Assembly: GCF_025499465.1 (NCBI RefSeq) | Contig: NZ_JAIMCA010000001.1 | Coordinates: 558,001-622,000 of the forward strand | Length of the DNA stretch: 64,000 nucleotides | Direction of reading: 5' to 3' | From: Allobosea sp. BH3 | Lineage (GTDB): Bacteria; Pseudomonadota; Alphaproteobacteria; Rhizobiales; Beijerinckiaceae | In this document: piece after piece, positions 1 through 9,084 of the stretch | Layout of the letters: every line of letters starts with the position of its first letter | Position numbering within the stretch: position 1 is the stretch's first letter | The notes under the pieces: generated by a model | The model's database searches: none | Told to the model about the DNA's origin: nothing | Seen by the model: the letters and a program-made list of their open reading frames with translations, nothing else | Translations under genes and position numbers: made by a program

Positions 1-1365
1 GAGGAAATCCAGTTCATCGTCGACGAGCTCTTCATCGGCAACCGCCTGGCCTGCGGCGAGATCAGGGCCTCCGACGGCACGGCCATCGACCTCCGCAATA
101 TCCGCTCGCCGATCGTGGTGTTCTGCTCGAAGGGCGACAACATCACCCCGCCGCAACAGGCGCTGGACTGGATCCTCGACCTCTATGGCAGCGTCGACGA
201 GATTCGCTCCTACGGGCAGACGATCGTCTACGCCATTCACGACAAGATCGGGCATCTCGGCATCTTCGTCTCGGCCGGGGTCGCGCGGAAGGAACATGAC
301 GAGTTCGCCTCCAACATCGACTTCATCGACGTCCTGCCGCCGGGGCTCTACGAGGCGGTCTTCGAGCCCAAAGCCGGAGCCGACGCCAATCCTGATCTGG
401 TCACCGGCGAATGGGTGATGCGCTGCGAGGCGCGGACGCTCGACGACATCCGCGCGCTTGGCGGCAACGACCTCGACGACGAACGCCGCTTCGCGACCGC
501 CGCCCGTGTCTCCGAGATCAACCTGTCGCTCTACCGCGCGCTCGTCCAGCCATGGATCAAGGCGACCGCTAACCCGGTCGTCGCAAAGGCGATGCAGGCC
601 ATGCATCCGCTGCGCCTGCAATACGAGATGTTCGGGCCGAAGAACCCGTTCCTGTCCTGGCTGGACGCCGCCGTGTCCGGGGTTCGCCAGAAACGTCAGC
701 CCGTGGCCGGCGACAACGTCTTTCTGAACGCCCAGGAAGCTGCCTCCGCGCAGATCGTCAATGCCCTCGACAACTGGCGCCAGCTGGTCGAGCAGATGTC
801 CGAGCAGGCGTTCCGCAGCATCTACGGCGCGCCCTTGCTGCAATCGGCCGTCGGCATCGACACGAGTTCGGAGCGTCGCCCTCGCAGCGCCCCGAAGAGC
901 CGGCTGCACGCCGAACTGCTGGCGAAGCGGATCGACGAATTGCGCGCCGGCATGGCGGCAGGGGGCGTGCTCCACGCCAGCGTCAGGGCACTTCTTTATG
1001 TCGGCATGGCGCGGGAAAGCGCGGATGAACGCAGTTTCGAGGCGATCCGGCGGCTTCGCGAGCAGGGCGATTCCGCTCGCCGCCTGACGCTGAGCGAGTT
1101 CAAGTCGCTGGCGCGCGAACAGTTCTTCATGCTGCTGATCGACCAGGAAGAGGCGCTGAGGACGCTTCCCGGCCTGCTACCCCCGGATCAGGAGGAACGC
1201 ACCGCCGCATTCGAGCTCGTTCAACAGGTCGCGACGGCACGCGGTCCGCTGTCGGGGGACCCGGCGGGTCGTCTCGACGAAATCCGACGCCTGTTCGAGC
1301 TTGCTGCGCCGGTGGGCTCGAATCCGCCCGGAAAGTTGCGCATCGTCACACGGCAGAGGGCCTAG
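1..1365 (+). CDS. DUF3141 (PhaC-like alpha/beta hydrolase) protein, 5' truncated
   Basis: The reading frame is open from base 1, so the true start lies outside the window; 454 residues are visible. The N-terminal visible part keeps the alpha/beta-hydrolase distal segment: SPIVVFCSKGDNITPPQQALDW carries the acid-bearing loop and DKIGHLGIF the catalytic-His loop, as in PhaC-like DUF3141 proteins. The rest is helical and charged. It is followed after 1 bp by a phosphate acyltransferase, then acetate kinase and FabI on the same strand. That gene set recurs in proteobacteria and suggests a role in acyl-CoA or polyhydroxyalkanoate turnover. The family has no firm biochemical function, so this role is inference. 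Confidence 0.8.
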   Translation, partial: EEIQFIVDELFIGNRLACGEIRASDGTAIDLRNIRSPIVVFCSKGDNITPPQQALDWILDLYGSVDEIRSYGQTIVYAIHDKIGHLGIFVSAGVARKEHDEFASNIDFIDVLPPGLYEAVFEPKAGADANPDLVTGEWVMRCEARTLDDIRALGGNDLDDERRFATAARVSEINLSLYRALVQPWIKATANPVVAKAMQAMHPLRLQYEMFGPKNPFLSWLDAAVSGVRQKRQPVAGDNVFLNAQEAASAQIVNALDNWRQLVEQMSEQAFRSIYGAPLLQSAVGIDTSSERRPRSAPKSRLHAELLAKRIDELRAGMAAGGVLHASVRALLYVGMARESADERSFEAIRRLREQGDSARRLTLSEFKSLAREQFFMLLIDQEEALRTLPGLLPPDQEERTAAFELVQQVATARGPLSGDPAGRLDEIRRLFELAAPVGSNPPGKLRIVTRQRA

Positions 1366-1366
1366 C

Positions 1367-2344
1367 ATGCACGCGGCCGACGACAGGTCATCCACTGCAG
1401 GCCCCGGGCAGCCGGGCTCCAAATACGAAAGGCTGATCGCGGCGGCCCGGAGCGACGCGCCGGCCGTGACGATCGTCGCGCACCCCTGTGATGCGACCTC
1501 CCTGCGCGGCGCGCTCGAGGCGCGCGATGAGGGCCTGATCACGCCGATTCTGGTGGGGCCGCGGTCCAGGATCCTGGAAGTCGCCAAGGCCGAGGGGCTG
1601 GATCTGGACGGCATCGAGATCGTCGATGCGCCCCACAGCCATGCCGCGGCAGCCCAGGCCGTGAAACTCATTCGGGAAGGGCGCGGCGAACTGCTGATGA
1701 AGGGCAGCCTGCATACCGACGAGCTGATGCGGGAGGTCGCCGCCTCCGCGACCGGGCTGCGCACGGAGAGGCGCATCAGCCATGTCTTCATCATGGATGT
1801 GCCCGGCCATGCCGAGACGCTGTTCATCACGGATGCCGCGATCAACATCTTCCCCGACGTCGACGCCAAGCGGGACATTGTCCAGAACGCCATCGATCTC
1901 TGGACAGGCATCGGCCTCGGCGTGCCGCGCGTCGCGATCCTGTCTGCCGTCGAGACCGTGACAACCAAGATCCCTTCCACGATGGAGGCCGCGGCGCTCT
2001 GCAAGATGGCCGATCGCGGCCAGATCACCGGTGCCCTGGTCGATGGCCCGCTGGCCTTCGACAACGCCATATCGCCGGAAGCAGCGGCCATTAAGGGCAT
2101 CGAGTCGCCGGTGGCGGGGCATGCGCAGATCCTGGTCGTCCCCGATCTCGAGGCCGGCAACATGCTCGCCAAGAATCTGACCTTCCTCTCGCATGCCGAC
2201 GCCGCCGGCATAGTGCTGGGAGCGCGCGTGCCGATCGTGCTGACATCGCGGGCCGACTCGGTGCGCACGCGACTGGCGTCATGCGCCGTGGCCGCGCTCT
2301 ACGCCGCCGCCCGGCGAGGGACATCCTCGGTGGCGGCGGTCTAG
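1367..2344 (+). CDS. phosphate acetyl/butyryltransferase
   Basis: The 325-residue cytosolic enzyme is of the PTA_PTB family, which exchanges acyl groups between CoA and phosphate. Visible family features are [18 protein letters not shown], the [20 protein letters not shown] region and the C-terminal [29 protein letters not shown] block. The chosen ATG starts 1 bp after the upstream stop and gives the N-terminus [10 protein letters not shown]. There is no N-terminal MaoC domain as in the bifunctional enoyl-CoA hydratase/Pta proteins. It precedes acetate kinase by 11 bp, so together they should interconvert acyl-CoA and the free acid with ATP. Acetyl and butyryl specificity cannot be separated by eye. 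Confidence 0.88.
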   Translation: MHAADDRSSTAGPGQPGSKYERLIAAARSDAPAVTIVAHPCDATSLRGALEARDEGLITPILVGPRSRILEVAKAEGLDLDGIEIVDAPHSHAAAAQAVKLIREGRGELLMKGSLHTDELMREVAASATGLRTERRISHVFIMDVPGHAETLFITDAAINIFPDVDAKRDIVQNAIDLWTGIGLGVPRVAILSAVETVTTKIPSTMEAAALCKMADRGQITGALVDGPLAFDNAISPEAAAIKGIESPVAGHAQILVVPDLEAGNMLAKNLTFLSHADAAGIVLGARVPIVLTSRADSVRTRLASCAVAALYAAARRGTSSVAAV

Positions 2345-2355
2345 GGCCTGTATTC

Positions 2356-3540
2356 ATGATGGATGCGATCCTCGTGGTGAACGCTGGCTCGTCGAGCCTG
2401 AAGTTCCAGATCTTCAGCGTCTTCCAGGGAACGTTGACGCGCCAGGTGCGCGGGCAGCTCGACGGCATCGGGCAGCGGCCGCGCCTGCGCGCTTCCGACG
2501 CCAAGGGCTCGCCCCTGATCGAGATGACCTTCCAGCGCGAGGAGGTGCCGGACCTCCCGGCCGCGATCGACAGGACGCGAAACTGGCTGCGCAGCCTGGA
2601 GGGGTTCAGCCTCCTGGCGATCGGCCACCGCGTCGTGCATGGCGGGCCAGACTATGCCGCGCCGACCGTCATAGACCACGCGCTACTCGACAAGCTGGCG
2701 ACCTATGCCGAGCTGGCGCCATTGCACCAACCCAACAATCTCCTGCCGATCCGGCTCGCGATGGACATCAACCCGGATGTGCCCCAGATCGCCTGCTTCG
2801 ACACGGCCTTCCACCGCAACCATCCGCAACTGGCGGATTGCTATGCGCTTCCGCTGGCCTTTCACGCCGAGGGCATACGGCGTTACGGCTTCCACGGGCT
2901 GTCATACGAATTTGTCGCCGGGCGTCTACGCGAGCTGATGCCCGAACGAGCCGCCGGCCGCGTGATCATCGCCCATCTCGGAAGCGGCGCCTCGATGTGC
3001 GCCTTGCTGAACGGACGGAGCATGGAGAGCACGATGGGCTTCACCGCGCTCGATGGCCTGCCGATGGGAACGCGCCCCGGGCAGCTCGACCCCGGTGTCG
3101 TGCTGCACCTGATCATGCAGAAGGGAATGTCGGCGGAGGCCGTCTCGAAGCTGCTCTATCACGAGGCGGGCTTGAAGGGACTGTCCGGAATCTCAAACGA
3201 CATGCGCGATCTGCTCGCGAGCAAGGATCCTCGCGCCGCCTTCGCGATCGACCATTTCGTCTATCGCTGCGCCCTCAATATCGGCTTGCTGGCGGCGGCG
3301 GTCGGCGGGCTCGACGCCTTGGTCTTTACCGCGGGCATTGGAGAGAACGCCCCCGAACTGCGGGAGCGGATCGTTCGCCGCATGGCGTGGCTGGGAGCGG
3401 AGCTCGATCCGGAAGCCAACCAGGCCGGCTCGCTCCTGATCTCGACGCCTGCCAGCCAGGTCGGCCTCTACGTCGTTCCGACGGACGAGGAATTGATGAT
3501 CGCGGGCCATACCCTGAGACTGATCACCGCCACTCCCTGA
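2356..3540 (+). CDS. ackA: acetate kinase
   Basis: The 394-residue protein has the usual family length and phosphorylates acetate (or propionate/butyrate) with ATP. Motifs in order are [11 protein letters not shown] at the N-terminus (phosphate-binding loop), IGHRVVHGG (catalytic Arg), [41 protein letters not shown] and [17 protein letters not shown]. The start is one of the tandem ATGs at 2356 and 2359; upstream in-frame extension into the phosphotransacylase gene is rejected because [13 protein letters not shown] is the family N-terminus. It is co-transcribed with the acyltransferase and with fabI. Substrate range may be broader than acetate. Confidence 0.95.
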   Translation: MMDAILVVNAGSSSLKFQIFSVFQGTLTRQVRGQLDGIGQRPRLRASDAKGSPLIEMTFQREEVPDLPAAIDRTRNWLRSLEGFSLLAIGHRVVHGGPDYAAPTVIDHALLDKLATYAELAPLHQPNNLLPIRLAMDINPDVPQIACFDTAFHRNHPQLADCYALPLAFHAEGIRRYGFHGLSYEFVAGRLRELMPERAAGRVIIAHLGSGASMCALLNGRSMESTMGFTALDGLPMGTRPGQLDPGVVLHLIMQKGMSAEAVSKLLYHEAGLKGLSGISNDMRDLLASKDPRAAFAIDHFVYRCALNIGLLAAAVGGLDALVFTAGIGENAPELRERIVRRMAWLGAELDPEANQAGSLLISTPASQVGLYVVPTDEELMIAGHTLRLITATP

Positions 3541-3553
3541 GCCGAGGCCGCCA

Positions 3554-4339
3554 ATGACCATTCCAACCGTCAAAGCGAAATTGCTGGAAGGCAAGAAGGG
3601 CCTGATCGTCGGGATCGCCAACGAGCATTCGATCGCCTGGGGCTGCGCGCGCGCCTTCCGCGCCTTCGGCGCCGAACTGGCCGTGACCTATCTCAACGAG
3701 AAGGCGCGCCCCTATGTCGAACCGCTCGCCCGCGAGCTCGAAGCACCGATCGTGCTACCTATGGACGTCGTTCAACCGGGGCAGATGGAAGCCGTGTTCG
3801 AGCGGATCGCGCAGAGCTGGGGCGAGCTCGATTTCGTTATCCATTCCATTGCCTTCGCGCCGCGCGACACCCTGGCCGGCCGCGTCGTCGACGCCCCGCT
3901 GGAAGGCTTCCTGAAGACGATGGAGGTCTCGTGCTGGTCCTTCATCCGGATGGCTCAGCTGGCCGAGCCCCTGATGAAGAACGGCGGGACGCTTTTCACC
4001 ATGACTTATTACGGCTCGCAGATGGTGGTGGAGAACTACAACATCATGGGCGTGGCGAAGGCCGCGCTCGAATCCGCCGTCCGCTACATGGCCGCCGAGC
4101 TGGGGCCGAAGGGCATTCGTGTACACGCGATCTCACCCGGCCCCCTGGCGACGCGCGCCGCCTCGGGAATCCCCGAGTTCGATGCCCTGCTGGACAAGGC
4201 CAAGCGAAAGGCGCCGGCGCGGGAGCTGGTCTCGATCGAGGATGTCGGCACCGCGACGGCGTTTCTCGCGCATGATGCGGCCCGGCTCATGACCGGCCAG
4301 GTCCTTTATATCGATGGGGGCTATCACATCATCGATTGA
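3554..4339 (+). CDS. fabI: enoyl-[acyl-carrier-protein] reductase FabI-type
   Basis: The 261-residue SDR-fold protein reduces enoyl-ACP with NAD(P)H in the last step of fatty-acid elongation. It shows the FabI-type nucleotide motif GLIVGIANEHSIAWGCA rather than the classical TGxxxGxG. The catalytic Tyr-x6-Lys is in NYNIMGVAKAALE, and the C-terminus has the FabI-like MTGQVLYIDGGYHI. Its start is 13 bp after the ackA stop, with a GAGG-like sequence upstream. Its place in an acyl-phosphate/acyl-CoA operon, not with other fab genes, suggests it may be an extra FabI paralogue for a specialised acyl pool. Confidence 0.9.
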   Translation: MTIPTVKAKLLEGKKGLIVGIANEHSIAWGCARAFRAFGAELAVTYLNEKARPYVEPLARELEAPIVLPMDVVQPGQMEAVFERIAQSWGELDFVIHSIAFAPRDTLAGRVVDAPLEGFLKTMEVSCWSFIRMAQLAEPLMKNGGTLFTMTYYGSQMVVENYNIMGVAKAALESAVRYMAAELGPKGIRVHAISPGPLATRAASGIPEFDALLDKAKRKAPARELVSIEDVGTATAFLAHDAARLMTGQVLYIDGGYHIID

Positions 4340-4394
4340 GCCCGGGGCGAGCGGCGTCCATTAGGCTGCAATGTCAGCAGTGAGCGCATCTCGT

Positions 4395-4423
4395 GCCCGC
4401 ACAGCCCGAATTGCCGTGCGGGC
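4395..4423. terminator. hairpin between convergent genes
   Basis: An 8-bp perfect stem GCCCGCAC / GTGCGGGC with a 13-nt loop lies between fabI (plus strand) and the dehydratase gene (minus strand). The stem is GC-rich and short T/A-containing sequence follows on both sides, but there is no long U-tract. It probably acts as a bidirectional terminator. Confidence 0.55.
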
Positions 4424-4434
4424 TTAGAAGCGAA

Positions 4435-5601
4435 TTATGCATCCGCCTGGAAATCAAAACAGCGGAACGGAGCGATCGCTTCGACATCGATCTGCGCGCC
4501 GATCCCGGGCTCGGTCGGGACGGCGAGGCGGCCGTTCACGACCGCCTTTTCCGGCGGGTTGGCGAGCACCTGCACATAGTCGTTGGCATCGGGGAAGTAC
4601 GGGTAGGTCTCCAGCGGCATACCGATCGCGGAGGCGGCCCAGACCTGCACCGTTGCGGCCGTGCAAAGCGAGCTGGCGCAGTTGTGGGGCGAGACGCGAG
4701 CATTGTAGCTCTCAGCCATCGCCGCGATCTGGATGGCCTCGAAGATGCCGCCGCAATTGCCGACATCGGGCATGACGATGTCGACGCCGCCGGTCTCCAG
4801 CAGGTTGCGGAAGCCCTGCCGCGTATAGACCCGCTCTCCGGCGGCGATCGGGATCGGCCAGCGGCCCGCCAGATTGCGCAGTCCCTGCAGGTTGAAGGGG
4901 TCGAGCGGCTCCTCGACCCAGGTGACGTCGAGTTCGGTGCAGACATCCATGAAGCGGATCAACTGATCGTTGTTCAGGCCGCCGCTGAGATCGAACATCA
5001 GTCCGATGTCGGGGCCGACGACCTTGCGCAGATTGCGCACGCGCTCGATCGCACGCTTGAACGCTTCGGTGCTCAGCGCGCGGCGCTGGACGTGCCGCAG
5101 CGTTCCGCCCTCCTGCCGCGTCGCGAGCGGATAGCACTTCAGGATGGTATAGCCGTCCTTCAGCGGGCGCTCCGCCGCCTTGGCCCATTCCAGCGCGTCG
5201 TCATGCGAGCTGTTCCAGCCATTCGCATAGACTTCGAGCGAGGGCTCGAACTTGGCGCCGAAAAGCTCGTAGACCGGCACGCCGAGGGACTGCGCCTTGA
5301 TGTCCCAAAGCGCCTGGTCGATGGCGCTGAGGGCTGCGAAGACGATGGCGCCGCCGCCCTTGGTCCAGAACGAGTTGTCGTAGATCTCATGCCAGATGTT
5401 GCGCGGAAAGGTGGCGTCGGCACCGACGACCTTGTGCGCCAGGTCGCTCAGCATGCCGGCCGCGGCGTTCGCCCCGAGGCCATAGGCCACGGCGGCCTCG
5501 CCATAGCCCTTGAGCCCGTCCTTGGTCGAAAGCTCGACCAGCACGGGGTGCAGCCCGCCGCCGCGGATGTTGAATACGCGCATATTGTCGATCGTGAGCA
5601 A
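4435..5601 (-). CDS. mandelate racemase/muconate lactonizing-family dehydratase
   Basis: The 388-residue enolase-superfamily protein abstracts a proton alpha to a carboxylate with Mg2+. Metal ligands are seen as Asp in LMFDLSGG, Glu in TWVEEPLDP and Glu in AAGERVYT. The Asp/His dyad of the mandelate-racemase subgroup (sugar-acid dehydratases) is in VMPDVGNCGG and RVSPHNCASS. The first catalytic strand is ILKCYP rather than a clean KxK. The start at 5601 is TTG: AAAGGA lies about 8 nt upstream, whereas the ATG at 5583 has no visible ribosome site. It is the last gene of the ABC/GntR operon, so its substrate is probably the imported acid or a derivative. Confidence 0.85.
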   Translation of the reverse strand: MLTIDNMRVFNIRGGGLHPVLVELSTKDGLKGYGEAAVAYGLGANAAAGMLSDLAHKVVGADATFPRNIWHEIYDNSFWTKGGGAIVFAALSAIDQALWDIKAQSLGVPVYELFGAKFEPSLEVYANGWNSSHDDALEWAKAAERPLKDGYTILKCYPLATRQEGGTLRHVQRRALSTEAFKRAIERVRNLRKVVGPDIGLMFDLSGGLNNDQLIRFMDVCTELDVTWVEEPLDPFNLQGLRNLAGRWPIPIAAGERVYTRQGFRNLLETGGVDIVMPDVGNCGGIFEAIQIAAMAESYNARVSPHNCASSLCTAATVQVWAASAIGMPLETYPYFPDANDYVQVLANPPEKAVVNGRLAVPTEPGIGAQIDVEAIAPFRCFDFQADA

Positions 5602-5687
5602 GGGGGTGTCCTTTCCGCTCGAGGCAAAAGCCCTCCCTCAGCGCCGTTGCACAGGGCGCCGCGGGCATTCCGCCGGATGTGAAAATG

Positions 5688-6452
5688 TCATTGGGTGAGG
5701 ATGCGTTTCAGGAACAGCGCGAGCCGCTCGGACGAAGGCGAATGGAACAGCTGCTGGGGCGGCCCGACCTCCGCGATGGCGCCCTGATCCATGAACACCA
5801 TCCGGTCAGCGACCTTCTGCGCGAAGCCCATCTCATGCGTCACGCAGACCATGGTCATGCCGGATGCCGCCAGTTCGATCATCGTATCGAGCACTTCCGA
5901 GATCATTTCCGGATCAAGGGCCGAAGTCGGCTCGTCGAAGAGCATGATCCGCGGTTGCATGCACAGCGCCCGGGCGATTGCCGCGCGCTGCTGCTGCCCG
6001 CCCGAGAGCTGCGCCGGATACTTGTGCGCGTGCTCGGCGATATGGACGCGCCGCAGATAGTCCATGCTGCGCTCCTCGGCATCCTTCTTCGACAGGCCGC
6101 GCGCCTCCATCGGCGCCAGCATGCAGTTTTCCTTGATGGTCAGATGAGGGAACAGGTTGAACGACTGGAACACCATGCCGACCTCCCGCCGCACCTGGGA
6201 CAGCGTCTTCGGGCCGAGCTGAACGCCCTCGACGTTGATCTGCCCGCCCTGATGCGGCTCCAGCCCGTTGATGCAGCGGATCAGGGTCGATTTGCCCGAG
6301 CCGGACGGTCCGCAGATCACGACCTTCTCGCCCTTGCCGACCGACAGGGACACATCCTTGAGGACGTGCATGGCGCCGAACCATTTGTTTAACCCGGCGA
6401 GCGCGATCACCGCCTCTGCACCCGGAATCGCCGTGGCAGTCTCAGCCTGCAT
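5688..6452 (-). CDS. polar amino acid-type ABC transporter ATPase
   Basis: The 254-residue GlnQ/AapP-type ATP-binding protein couples ATP hydrolysis to import. Walker A is GPSGSGKST, the Q-loop lies in [12 protein letters not shown], the signature is LSGGQQQR and Walker B is [14 protein letters not shown], followed by the switch [15 protein letters not shown]. The N-terminal about 15 residues are a non-conserved extension. Its ATG overlaps the end of the GntR gene by 11 bp, so the two are probably translationally coupled. With the permease and binding protein upstream it completes a single-permease importer, presumably working as a homodimer. Confidence 0.92.
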   Translation of the reverse strand: MQAETATAIPGAEAVIALAGLNKWFGAMHVLKDVSLSVGKGEKVVICGPSGSGKSTLIRCINGLEPHQGGQINVEGVQLGPKTLSQVRREVGMVFQSFNLFPHLTIKENCMLAPMEARGLSKKDAEERSMDYLRRVHIAEHAHKYPAQLSGGQQQRAAIARALCMQPRIMLFDEPTSALDPEMISEVLDTMIELAASGMTMVCVTHEMGFAQKVADRMVFMDQGAIAEVGPPQQLFHSPSSERLALFLKRILTQ

Positions 6453-7110
6453 CGGTGGCCACCATCGCGAGCACGCGCTCGCCCTCGCTCAAGACGTGGT
6501 GTTCGCTGTGCCCTGCCGCGGCTTCACCCTCGCCGGCCAGGATCGCGTCGACGATCGGCGAGTGATGGCTGATGGCGACGGACAGGTTCGGCGCGGACGC
6601 GTAGGTCGAGTTGATGAACAGCCGGACCTGCTGCTCGACCGTCATATACTGGTCGAGCAGCCGGCGATTGCCCGAGAGCTCGACGATGGTCCGGTGCAGC
6701 GCGAAGTCCTGATCCACCGCGGCAGCGACGTCTGCGCGCTCGCAGGCGGCAAAGAACACATCCCGCGCACTCGTCAGGCGCGCTCTGCCTTCATCGCTGA
6801 TCCGCTCGGTCGCCAGTTTCGCCGCCAGCCGTTCCAGGCTGCTTCGCAGAGTGTAGATCTCCCAGAGATCCTGCCGGTCGATGGTCGCGACGGCCCAGCC
6901 CGTATAGGGGGTCAGAACCACGAGGCGATCGCGGCTGAGCTGGTGCAGCGCGGTCCGGACCGTCCCCCGCGAAACGGCGAACTGGTCGGCCAGCGCCGCC
7001 TCAGTCAGCCTCTCGCCGGGCTTCAGCTCTCCGGCGAGAATGGACTCCTTCAGCGCCTCTGTTGCCAGTTGCTCCGCGGGCTGTCGCTTGAGTGCGGTCA
7101 GGCTCATCAT
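6442..7110 (-). CDS. GntR-family (FCD) transcriptional regulator
   Basis: The 222-residue regulator has an N-terminal winged helix ([36 protein letters not shown]) and a C-terminal all-helical FCD effector domain. Metal/ligand-binding positions are suggested by [11 protein letters not shown] and [11 protein letters not shown]. The start is set at the tandem ATGs at 7110/7107, preceded by GAAGAAAG; longer frames would run into the permease gene. It sits between the permease and ATPase genes, an unusual place, so its level should follow that of the transporter. The 38-bp palindrome at 8733-8770 is its likely operator, which would make it autoregulatory. Confidence 0.85.
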   Translation of the reverse strand: MMSLTALKRQPAEQLATEALKESILAGELKPGERLTEAALADQFAVSRGTVRTALHQLSRDRLVVLTPYTGWAVATIDRQDLWEIYTLRSSLERLAAKLATERISDEGRARLTSARDVFFAACERADVAAAVDQDFALHRTIVELSGNRRLLDQYMTVEQQVRLFINSTYASAPNLSVAISHHSPIVDAILAGEGEAAAGHSEHHVLSEGERVLAMVATDAG

Positions 7111-7141
7111 ATCGTGCTTTCTTCGGTTCCAAGCGATCAGC

Positions 7142-7840
7142 TTACGCCGCTGCCAGATCATAGAGATCACGCCGACCCTTGGCGAAACGGCGTTCGAGCG
7201 CACGCTGGATAAAGCCGTAGCCGACGGCGAGGATCAGGTACCAGATAGCCACCACGGCAATGACCTCGAAATACTTGAAGTTGGCGCTGAACAGATTTGT
7301 GCCGGTGGCGAAGATTTCCGGGATCGCGATGGTGAAGAGCAGCGAGGTGTTCTTGAGGAGGTTCACCGCCTGATTGCCCGTCGGCGGGATCGCGATGCGG
7401 ATCGCCTGGGGCAGGATGACCTTCATCATCATGGATCGGTAGCTCAGGCTGAGCGCCTGAGACGCCTCACGCTGGCCCCGGTCGACGGACTGAATGCCCG
7501 ACCGAACGATCTCGGTCATGTAGGCACCTTCGTTGACGCCGAGCGCGATGATGCCGGCCGCATAGGCAGACAGGTTTATCGCACCTCCGGTGAGGGCCGG
7601 CAGGCCGTTGTACCAGAACACGATCTGAACCAGCACCGGCACGCCGCGTATGGTGGTCACATAGAGCCGCACCAGCCTCTGCAGCAGCGGCACCGGTGAG
7701 TTCAGGACGATCCCGCCGATCGTCCCGATCAGGACGCCGATCACCATGGCCGTCGCGGCCACGGCGATGACGATGGCGACAGGCTCGAAGAAGCGCGTCG
7801 AGAACAACAGGCTGAGGAAGTAGTCGAGATCGAAGCGCAT
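7142..7840 (-). CDS. amino acid-type ABC transporter permease
   Basis: The 232-residue inner-membrane protein of the HisM/GlnP family has an N-terminal hydrophobic helix (VAIVIAVAATAMVIGVLIGTI), further helices near residues 75-110 and 180-210, and the EAA-type ATPase-contact loop GQREASQALSLSYRSMMMKVILPQAIRIAIPP. Only one permease gene is present, so a homodimer is likely. It lies 40 bp after the binding-protein gene and 31 bp before the GntR gene in the same transcription unit. Confidence 0.9.
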   Translation of the reverse strand: MRFDLDYFLSLLFSTRFFEPVAIVIAVAATAMVIGVLIGTIGGIVLNSPVPLLQRLVRLYVTTIRGVPVLVQIVFWYNGLPALTGGAINLSAYAAGIIALGVNEGAYMTEIVRSGIQSVDRGQREASQALSLSYRSMMMKVILPQAIRIAIPPTGNQAVNLLKNTSLLFTIAIPEIFATGTNLFSANFKYFEVIAVVAIWYLILAVGYGFIQRALERRFAKGRRDLYDLAAA

Positions 7841-7880
7841 CCGGGCTTTCCGCGTTTGTGGAGGTCGTGCCTCAGTTCGC

Positions 7881-8711
7881 CTAGCGGATATCGCCGTCGG
7901 CGAGATTCCAGCGCTTCAGGATCTCGTCATAGGCGCCTGCGCTCATGGCTGCCTTCACGCCCGCCGCGACAGCGTCCTGCGTGGCGGTCTCGTTCTTGCG
8001 GATGACGATGCCGTTGCGGTTGCGCTCGGTGTTCGGCCCCTTGCCGCTCAGCACAGGGCTCGCCTCGACGAAATCCTTCGGGCGCTGCTGGATCAGGAAG
8101 GCCGCGACGGGCCAGTCGACATAGGCGACGTTGACCGTGCCCTTGCCGACTTCGTTCAGCGCTTCGCTCTGGTTGCTGAAGACCTTGAGTGTCATCGGCT
8201 TGCCAGCCGGGCAATCGCCCTTGACCCGCTCCAGCGCGGCCATCTGGGTGGAGCCGGCGACGATGCTCGCGGCCTGGCCGCAGACGTCGCTCTCGGTCTT
8301 GAACGTCAGGCCGCTGTCCTTCTGCGTGACGAGGCGCAGCCCGCCGACGAAGACCGGCACGAAATCGAACATCTCCTTGCGCGGCTCGGTAATGCCGATC
8401 TGCGAGGCGATGACGTCGAACTTCTTCGCGATCAGCCCTGGAAACAGGCCCTGGAAAGTGAGGTTCACGATCTTGGTCTTCAGGCACATCTTCTCGGCCA
8501 CTGCCGTGATGAATTCCGGATCGAAGCCGGACGGCGTGTCGTCCTTCATGAAGCCCATCGGCGGCGCCGTCAGCGAAGTGCCGACCGTGAGATAGCCGGC
8601 CTCGACGAGGTTGGGGGGCGCGGGCAGGCATTGCGCTTGGGCCGGGACGGCCGCCAGGCCGGCAGCCGCACCACAGACGACGAGCATCGTGTTCAGGAAT
8701 TTGAAGCGCAT
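7881..8711 (-). CDS. extracellular solute-binding protein, family 3
   Basis: The 276-residue periplasmic binding protein of the polar amino acid family starts with a Sec signal peptide (MRFKFLNTMLVVCGAAAGLAAVPAQA). Family features are YLTVGTSLTAPPMGF, the SGFDPEFITAVAEKM specificity loop, DVIASQIGITEPRKEMFDFVPVF and the C-terminal half with VDWPVAAFLI. ATG at 8711 is chosen because GAAGGGG stands just upstream; the longer frame would start inside the palindrome. It is the first gene of the operon. The coupling to an acid dehydratase suggests a hydroxy or sugar acid as cargo at least as much as an amino acid. Confidence 0.9.
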   Translation of the reverse strand: MRFKFLNTMLVVCGAAAGLAAVPAQAQCLPAPPNLVEAGYLTVGTSLTAPPMGFMKDDTPSGFDPEFITAVAEKMCLKTKIVNLTFQGLFPGLIAKKFDVIASQIGITEPRKEMFDFVPVFVGGLRLVTQKDSGLTFKTESDVCGQAASIVAGSTQMAALERVKGDCPAGKPMTLKVFSNQSEALNEVGKGTVNVAYVDWPVAAFLIQQRPKDFVEASPVLSGKGPNTERNRNGIVIRKNETATQDAVAAGVKAAMSAGAYDEILKRWNLADGDIR

Positions 8712-8732
8712 CACAAAACATCCCCTTCGTTT

Positions 8733-8770
8733 TCTGTCATGGTCGATTGTCGACAATCGACCATGACAGA
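8733..8770. promoter_or_regulatory. 38-bp perfect palindrome, predicted GntR operator
   Basis: Each base from 8733 to 8751 pairs with its partner from 8770 down to 8752 without a gap or mismatch. The centre is ATTGTCGACAAT, which resembles operators of FCD-type GntR regulators (TTGTnnACAA). It starts 22 bp upstream of the ATG of the binding-protein gene, over the expected promoter of an operon that encodes a GntR/FCD regulator. A hairpin role in mRNA is the alternative. Confidence 0.8.
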
Positions 8771-9084
8771 TTTGTCGCTTCGTGTGGTGATGTCAATCCC
8801 CACCAGCTAGGCGCCGTGGAGCCCGGTCATCGCTGGCCGCCTTCGACGTCCTCTGCGCGAGCGCATCAATGCGGCGGGCAACGTATGGACGGCCTCCTTC
8901 GCATCGCCATGAACGGCCGGAGACTGCTCGGCCATAGCGTTATCCAATTCGGCAGCGGCACGGTTGATGCTTGCCGAACTGCGAATAGCGACGCCGGCTC
9001 ATCGCAGGTCTCGCTGGTCCCCGGTCGCTGCGTTGTTCCTAGGTCTTCGGGGCGAATGATTGTGTTTCGGCGACGGAGTGGCGC
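8771..9084. other. intergenic region between divergent ABC operon and LysR gene
   Basis: This 314-bp stretch separates the divergent units. No convincing coding frame was seen: short frames on both strands lack ribosome sites and family character. It should hold the promoter for the TTG-started LysR gene at 9085. Confidence 0.5.

Noticed and set aside
4393-5682. 429-codon open frame antisense to the mandelate racemase-type gene
   Set aside because: The minus-strand gene has all metal ligands; the plus frame has none of the features of a protein family.
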